Source: Aquifex aeolicus (GTDB lineage: Bacteria > Aquificota > Aquificia > Aquificales > Aquificaceae). Taken from it: a DNA stretch of 5,498 nucleotides. The stretch covers positions 1 through 5,498 of the forward strand of contig DRNB01000240.1 of assembly GCA_011375045.1 (NCBI GenBank), in the 5' to 3' direction. Position 1 is the first letter of the stretch. The number at the start of each line of letters is the position of its first letter. A model generated the notes under the pieces. It ran no database searches and was not told the origin of the DNA. It saw only the letters and a list, made by a program, of their open reading frames with translations. Positions 4,953 to 5,498 of the stretch are shown one piece after another. Both the position numbers and the translations under genes were made by a program.

Positions 4953-5498
4953 AGAGGAGATAAGGATAGCCCTCGAGCGGGCGAGACAGGGCACGGGAGC
5001 CTTCTTCGTAGCGGTTCAGGATATCCTCGGCTTTCTGACCATCTACTCGGCGGACGTGGAGGAGAACTTCGTCCGGCGATGGCTAAGCAGGATGGAGGGT
5101 ATGCTTCTGAACTTTGCTACCATGGAAACGGGGGACGGGGAGGGTCCCCCCTCCTTCTCCTTCGGGGATCTGGGAAAGTTTTACTACTACGCGGGCGTGC
5201 TGAACCCCCAGCTGTACGTGGTGGGTCTTTTCCCCAAGCGGACGGGCGCCGCAAAGATCCTCTACGCCATGGGCGGCATAGTGGAGGAGCTTAAGGGTTT
5301 TCACGAAACCCTTTTGGAGCTCAGGGAAACCACCCGGGGAAAGTATCTCGAGATGAAGGAGCGGGAGGGGGAGAGGAAGGTTGTCCGGCGAAAGAAGCGC
5401 TACCTCTCGCCCCATCAGGTCGAAGCCATCAAGGACGCCTTCCAGAACGAGATAGGACCCGCAGGGGAGTATATATTCAACGCCACCCTTATAGAGAA
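4942..5498 (+). CDS. Unrecognised soluble protein, possibly roadblock/LC7-like, cut by the right edge
   Basis: At least 185 residues with no stop before the window edge. The ATG at 4942 lies inside the end of the second HAMP gene (11-base overlap); a weak GAGAAG upstream is the only SD candidate. No signal peptide or membrane helix is visible. Residues about 1-120 alternate amphipathic helices and strands (GAFFVAVQDILGFLTIYS, then FSFGDLGKFYYYAGV and QLYVVGLFPKRTGAAKILYA), loosely recalling a roadblock/LC7 fold such as MglB. Residues 120-153 are a highly charged, Arg/Lys/Glu-rich linker. From 154, LSPHQVEAIKDAFQNEIGPAGEYIFNATL has the look of the small IGPxA-type helical domain found at the C-terminus of some bacterial signalling proteins. 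Both domain suggestions are low-confidence recollections; the coding frame itself is well supported by operon position and codon use. Confidence 0.75.
   Translation, partial: MSPEEEIRIALERARQGTGAFFVAVQDILGFLTIYSADVEENFVRRWLSRMEGMLLNFATMETGDGEGPPSFSFGDLGKFYYYAGVLNPQLYVVGLFPKRTGAAKILYAMGGIVEELKGFHETLLELRETTRGKYLEMKEREGERKVVRRKKRYLSPHQVEAIKDAFQNEIGPAGEYIFNATLIE

Overview
The window looks like chromosomal DNA of a thermophilic bacterium, most likely Aquificota. The pointers are protein character (rich in Glu, Lys and Arg, with AGG/AGA arginine and ATA isoleucine codons), very tight gene packing, and strong GGAGGT ribosome binding sites on the ribosomal protein genes. The phylum is an inference from style and is not proven; I do not assign a genus. 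No mobile element, CRISPR array, tRNA or rRNA is visible, and no gene-free stretch exceeds about 120 bases.

Layout. (1) 28-2546, plus strand: folC (folylpolyglutamate/dihydrofolate synthase), then after 14 bases a YuxH/CdgJ-type EAL-HDOD signalling protein whose EAL domain looks catalytically degenerate. (2) 2531-4030, minus strand, convergent with the first block and overlapping it by 16 bases: the compact operon rpsF-ssb-rpsR-rplI (bS6, single-stranded DNA binding protein, bS18, bL9). (3) 4031-4147: a 117-base divergent control region. It holds a structured leader for rpsF that fits the S6:S18 autoregulatory RNA and pairs with the Shine-Dalgarno (SD) sequence, candidate promoters in both directions, and a perfect 10-base palindrome midway between their -10 boxes. 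(4) 4148 to the right edge, plus strand: three overlapping genes. Two encode small paralogous membrane proteins made only of two transmembrane helices plus a HAMP domain. The third is a soluble protein cut by the window edge, with a possible roadblock/LC7-like region and an IGP-motif segment.

How they work together. The minus-strand operon is the familiar ribosome/replication cluster, and its leader probably lets excess S6:S18 complex shut down its own translation. The right-hand three-gene operon is the least familiar part. HAMP modules normally relay signals to an attached output domain, but here both proteins stop right after HAMP, each lacks a different HAMP hallmark residue, and both are translationally overlapped with a soluble partner. 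I read this as a candidate split membrane signalling module; its function is unknown.
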